Shown: piece by piece, positions 6,072 through 7,916 of the stretch
Layout of the letters: each line of letters opens with the position of its first letter
Position numbering within the stretch: position 1 is the stretch's first letter
Assembly (NCBI GenBank): GCA_015232165.1
Contig: JADGAE010000080.1
Location: 1 to 7,916 of the forward strand
Reading direction: 5' to 3'
Source of the DNA: Nitrospirota bacterium
GTDB lineage: Bacteria; Nitrospirota; Thermodesulfovibrionia; Thermodesulfovibrionales; Magnetobacteriaceae
DNA length: 7,916 nucleotides
Program-made: the position numbers and the translations under genes
Notes under the pieces: model-generated
Database searches by the model: none
What the model was told of the DNA's origin: nothing
Seen by the model: only the letters and a program-made list of their open reading frames with translations

Positions 6072-7088
6072 TTAAGCGCCAAAGATGTCTTTGTCTTTAA
6101 ACTCGATCCGGCGTTTTTTAAGTTTTTCCAAAAAGGTGGTTCTGTTAAGGCCCAGCATTCCGGCTGCCTTGCTCTTTACGCCCCCGGCACGCTGCAATGC
6201 CTGTGTGATGAAGTTGTTCTCTATGTCATCCAGGATGGCATTGAGGTCTATGCCCTCCAGGGGCAGTTCCATCAGTGACTGAGTGGTGTTAAGCTGAGAC
6301 GGCTTCTGTTGTATGAAGCGTTCAGGGAGGTTTTCAGCCTTGACCACTCCGGTGTCATCCAGGATGACACAGCGCTCGATGAGCGTCTCAAGTTCCCTGA
6401 CGTTTCCGGGCCAATTGTACTTCATCATGAGATTTACGGCCTCTGGGGTTATCTTCAGAGGCTCCTTGCCTTGCTTGCTGCAAAAGGCGGTCATAAAGTG
6501 CTCCGTCAGCACGGGCAGGTCGTCTTTTCTCTCCCTCAGTGGAGGCAGAAAGATGGGGATCACGTTGAGGCGGTAGAAGAGGTCTTCGCGGAAGTCGCCG
6601 TTTTTGGTTGCCACCTCAAGGTTCTTGTTCGTGGCGGCCAGTATCCTGACGTCAATTTTGAGGGTCTTTGTACCGCCAACCCTCTCAAACTCTCGCTCCT
6701 GGATAATCCTCAGCAGTTTTACCTGTAGGGTTGGGTGCAGTTCGCCGATCTCATCCAGCATGATAGTCCCCGAATCGGCCAGTTCAAAGCGGCCCTTGCG
6801 CGTATTGATTGCCCCGGTAAAGGCACCTTTCTCGTGACCAAAGAGTTCGGATTCCAGCAGTTCGTTGGGGATTGCACCGCAGTTTACGGGGACAAACGGT
6901 TTGTCCAGTCGGTTGCTACAGTAGTGAATTGCCTTTGCCACAAGCTCCTTACCCGTACCGCTCTCGCCACAGATAAGCACCGTAGAGTCGGAGTTGGCCA
7001 CCTTGTCTATTGTGGCATACAACTGTTTCATCCGTGTCGATTGCCCAAGGAGTTTATTGAGATAGTACCTGTCTTTTAACTGCTCCAT
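6072..7088 (-). CDS. Receiver-less FleQ/FlrA-like sigma-54 activator (AAA+ plus helix-turn-helix)
   Basis: This 338-aa enhancer-binding protein activates sigma-54 RNA polymerase. The AAA+ domain starts almost at once (about 12-240): Walker A GESGTGKE (41-48), canonical GAFTGA loop (88-93), Walker B IMLDEIGE (109-116), arginine-finger region EDLFYRLNVIPI and sensor II WPGNVREL (226-233). The C-terminus (EGIDLNAILDDIENNFITQA, then a Fis-type helix-turn-helix at about 304-328, KSKAAGMLGLNRTTFLEKL) resembles FleQ. FleQ and FlrA are roughly 490 aa with an N-terminal domain; here it is absent. This is not a recent truncation artefact of the start, because an in-frame stop lies 12 nt upstream of the ATG. 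It probably sits at the top of the flagellar hierarchy and drives the downstream TPR-kinase-regulator operon. No Shine-Dalgarno precedes the ATG, and the predicted leader is only about 8 nt. Confidence 0.9.
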   Translation of the reverse strand: MEQLKDRYYLNKLLGQSTRMKQLYATIDKVANSDSTVLICGESGTGKELVAKAIHYCSNRLDKPFVPVNCGAIPNELLESELFGHEKGAFTGAINTRKGRFELADSGTIMLDEIGELHPTLQVKLLRIIQEREFERVGGTKTLKIDVRILAATNKNLEVATKNGDFREDLFYRLNVIPIFLPPLRERKDDLPVLTEHFMTAFCSKQGKEPLKITPEAVNLMMKYNWPGNVRELETLIERCVILDDTGVVKAENLPERFIQQKPSQLNTTQSLMELPLEGIDLNAILDDIENNFITQALQRAGGVKSKAAGMLGLNRTTFLEKLKKRRIEFKDKDIFGA

Positions 7089-7102
7089 ATTTACCGGTTA
7101 TT

Positions 7103-7132
7103 ATTGTAAATATATTTTTGCGTTTATGTCAA
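7103..7132 (-). promoter_or_regulatory. Sigma-70 promoter for the FleQ-like activator
   Basis: On the minus strand a perfect -35 TTGACA (7132-7127) is followed after 18 nt by TACAAT (7108-7103), one mismatch from TATAAT. Transcription would start around 7095-7097, giving a leader of 7-9 nt before the ATG at 7088. A housekeeping promoter for the master activator fits the usual flagellar hierarchy. Confidence 0.7.
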
Positions 7133-7141
7133 TAACTTGAC
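7128..7141. promoter_or_regulatory. Palindrome formed by two back-to-back -35 elements
   Basis: GTCAA-TAAC-TTGAC is a perfect 5-bp inverted repeat. Its minus-strand arm is the -35 of the activator's promoter. Its plus-strand arm starts TTGACT (7137-7142), which is followed after 18 nt by TATTAA (7161-7166). It may be a pair of divergent promoters, an operator over the -35, or both. The plus-strand -10 matches only 4 of 6. Confidence 0.35.
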
Positions 7142-7203
7142 TTATCTGTTAGTGTTTTTTTATTAAAGACGACAATGACGCATTTAAGTAAACATTAAGG
7201 ATT

Positions 7204-7516
7204 GTCTGAACCAAGATTACACAGATTAAAGGATTTACAGGAAAAAGATTAAAGCCTGCCTTTAACCTAATCCTGATAAATGCCTATGTAGTTTACTCCG
7301 CTGACATAGAACAGTAGCATAAACATAGCACTTTGGTGGGGTCAAGGGGGCTGGCCCCCTTGCAGGGGGTTCTGAAGGGGGCGCGGTAACGTCGCTGTGC
7401 GAGCGGAGTCGCCCCTTTTTTTTCTTGACCGGAGTTAACTCAACAGGCAATTCCTGATAATCAGTGTAATCCGTTAATTTGAATTTGCTCCCTACGGTCG
7501 CAGGCGTGGTTCAGAC
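7204..7516. repeat. 313-bp non-coding element with inverted terminal repeats (MITE-like)
   Basis: Perfect 10-bp terminal inverted repeats bound the block: GTCTGAACCA at 7204-7213 and TGGTTCAGAC at 7507-7516. Inside them a second inverted pair matches 13 of 14: GATTACACAGATTA at 7215-7228 and TAATCAGTGTAATC at 7458-7471. The trinucleotide ATT sits immediately outside both ends and could be a 3-bp target duplication, though that is easily chance. The centre is the G-rich hairpin at 7340-7430. No transposase is encoded. Short repeats of the GTCTGAACC/GATTACACAGATTA kind are, from memory, dispersed in some bacterial genomes; copy number here cannot be judged from one window. Confidence 0.5.
7340..7430 (+). 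terminator. G-rich multi-hairpin core ending in a T-run on the plus strand
   Basis: Three nested or adjacent pairings are visible. CAAGGGGGC (7343-7351) pairs perfectly with GCCCCCTTG (7354-7362) across TG. AAGGGGGCG (7375-7383) pairs with CGCCCCTT (7410-7417) with one bulged G and runs straight into eight Ts (7416-7423). An outer stem GGTCAAG (7340-7346) pairs with CTTGACC (7424-7430) and competes with the first hairpin. Plus-strand RNA would look like an intrinsic terminator, but no plus-strand gene precedes it. It may be structural DNA/RNA of the repeat element rather than a working terminator. Confidence 0.45.
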
Positions 7517-7540
7517 ATTCTACCGTCTGGAGGTTCAGAC
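7508..7540. repeat. Two direct copies of GGTTCAGAC at the leuA 3' end
   Basis: GGTTCAGAC occurs at 7508-7516 (the terminus of the element) and again at 7532-7540. On the minus strand the second copy reads GTCTGAACC and supplies the last codon (GTC) and stop (TGA) of leuA. With the GTCTG at 7525-7529 it also forms a small hairpin (GTCTG-GAGGTT-CAGAC), without a T-run. Confidence 0.6.
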
Positions 7541-7916
7541 CCCGGGTTCTATGACCCTTTGTTTACCTTCGAGTTTATTTATAGCGTCTATATAGGCCTT
7601 GGCCGATGCCACGATGGTATCCGTATGGGAGCCTGCCCCCCTGACAGTCCTACCTTCTTCCTCGAGGGTCACGAACACCTCCGCCTGGGCGTCCGTGCCA
7701 CCGGTGATGCTCTTGACCTCATATTTTAGCAGTTGGCTCTTTGTCTGAGTCAGTTGAGCTATGGCGTTATAGGCGGCATCCACGGGGCCGTCCCCGGTGC
7801 TTTCGGTCTTTAATTCCTGGCCGAGTTTAGAGATTGTTATCCGCGCAAGCGGCTTACCCTCGGTGCCAAATGTCCCAACAAGAGAGACAAGGCCGTAGAC
7901 ATGGTCCGTCTTTGAT
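7535..7916 (-). CDS. leuA: LeuA, 2-isopropylmalate synthase, C-terminal regulatory domain (5' end outside window)
   Basis: LeuA condenses acetyl-CoA with 2-oxoisovalerate, the first committed step of leucine synthesis. Only the last 126 codons are present; the open frame runs off the high-coordinate edge, so the catalytic TIM barrel is not seen. The visible part is the leucine-binding LeuA_dimer domain: GDGPVDAAYNAI, LLKYEVKSITGGTDAQAEVFV and GAGSHTDTIVASAKAYIDAI are family hallmarks and favour isopropylmalate synthase over citramalate or homocitrate synthase. A GTG lies inside the frame at 7783 but is an internal valine of GDGPVDAA, not a start. The stop lies within a GTCTGAACC repeat copy. 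There is no functional link to the flagellar genes downstream. Confidence 0.93.
   Translation of the reverse strand, partial: SKTDHVYGLVSLVGTFGTEGKPLARITISKLGQELKTESTGDGPVDAAYNAIAQLTQTKSQLLKYEVKSITGGTDAQAEVFVTLEEEGRTVRGAGSHTDTIVASAKAYIDAINKLEGKQRVIEPGV

Larger units (their letters stand above)
7089..7534. other. Intergenic region between leuA and the sigma-54 activator
   Basis: No credible gene lies in these 446 bases. The low-coordinate third holds the activator's sigma-70 promoter and an opposing weak promoter. The rest is a repeat-rich block with inward-facing GTCTGAACCA termini and a G-rich hairpin core. No intrinsic terminator for leuA (hairpin plus T-run on the minus strand) is visible. 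Confidence 0.8.

Noticed and set aside
7262..7450. A 62-codon minus-strand open frame between leuA and the activator
   Set aside because: It runs through the G-rich hairpin repeats, has low-complexity proline/lysine composition typical of translated repeats, and has no recognisable domain or ribosome-binding site.
7204..7516. Repeats between leuA and the activator as a CRISPR array
   Set aside because: The repeats are few, inverted rather than tandem, unevenly spaced and have no cas genes nearby.
7535..7783. A separate 82-codon gene starting at GTG 7783
   Set aside because: The frame continues upstream to the window edge with LeuA_dimer sequence, so the GTG is an internal valine codon.

Overview
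The window is a flagellar gene block with every gene on the minus strand, so genes are described here from high to low coordinates. It begins with the 3' end of leuA (leucine biosynthesis). A roughly 450-base intergenic region built largely of repeats follows. Then come a receiver-less sigma-54 activator, a secreted TPR protein, a soluble PAS histidine kinase, an NtrC-type response regulator, the rod and basal-body genes flgB, flgC and fliE, and the first 23 codons of fliF. The organism is a flagellated diderm that uses sigma-54 for flagellar genes. The gene order, the FleS/FleR-like pair and the moderate G+C suggest Nitrospirota or a Desulfobacterota-type bacterium; this is inference and no marker settles it.

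Promoters visible in the sequence suggest a cascade like FleQ > FleSR > basal body in Pseudomonas, or FlrA > FlrBC in Vibrio. The top activator has a good sigma-70 promoter (TTGACA, 18 nt, TACAAT). The TPR-kinase-regulator unit has a perfect -24 element (TGGCACG) but a degenerate -12. flgB has a near-consensus sigma-54 promoter (TGGTAC-N5-TTGCA), and a second sigma-54 candidate lies in the unusually long fliE-fliF gap. In this reading, the activator at 6072-7088 switches on the TPR/kinase/regulator operon, and the phosphorylated regulator then activates flgBC-fliE and fliF.

The least ordinary parts are two. One is the 614-aa secreted TPR protein, whose stop codon directly abuts the kinase's GTG start, although the kinase has no membrane segment. 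The other is the 313-bp non-coding element between leuA and the activator. It has perfect 10-bp inverted termini, a second inverted repeat inside them, and a G-rich hairpin core ending in eight Ts on the plus strand. Another copy of its terminal motif contains the leuA stop codon. No rRNA, tRNA, CRISPR array or transposase gene was seen.
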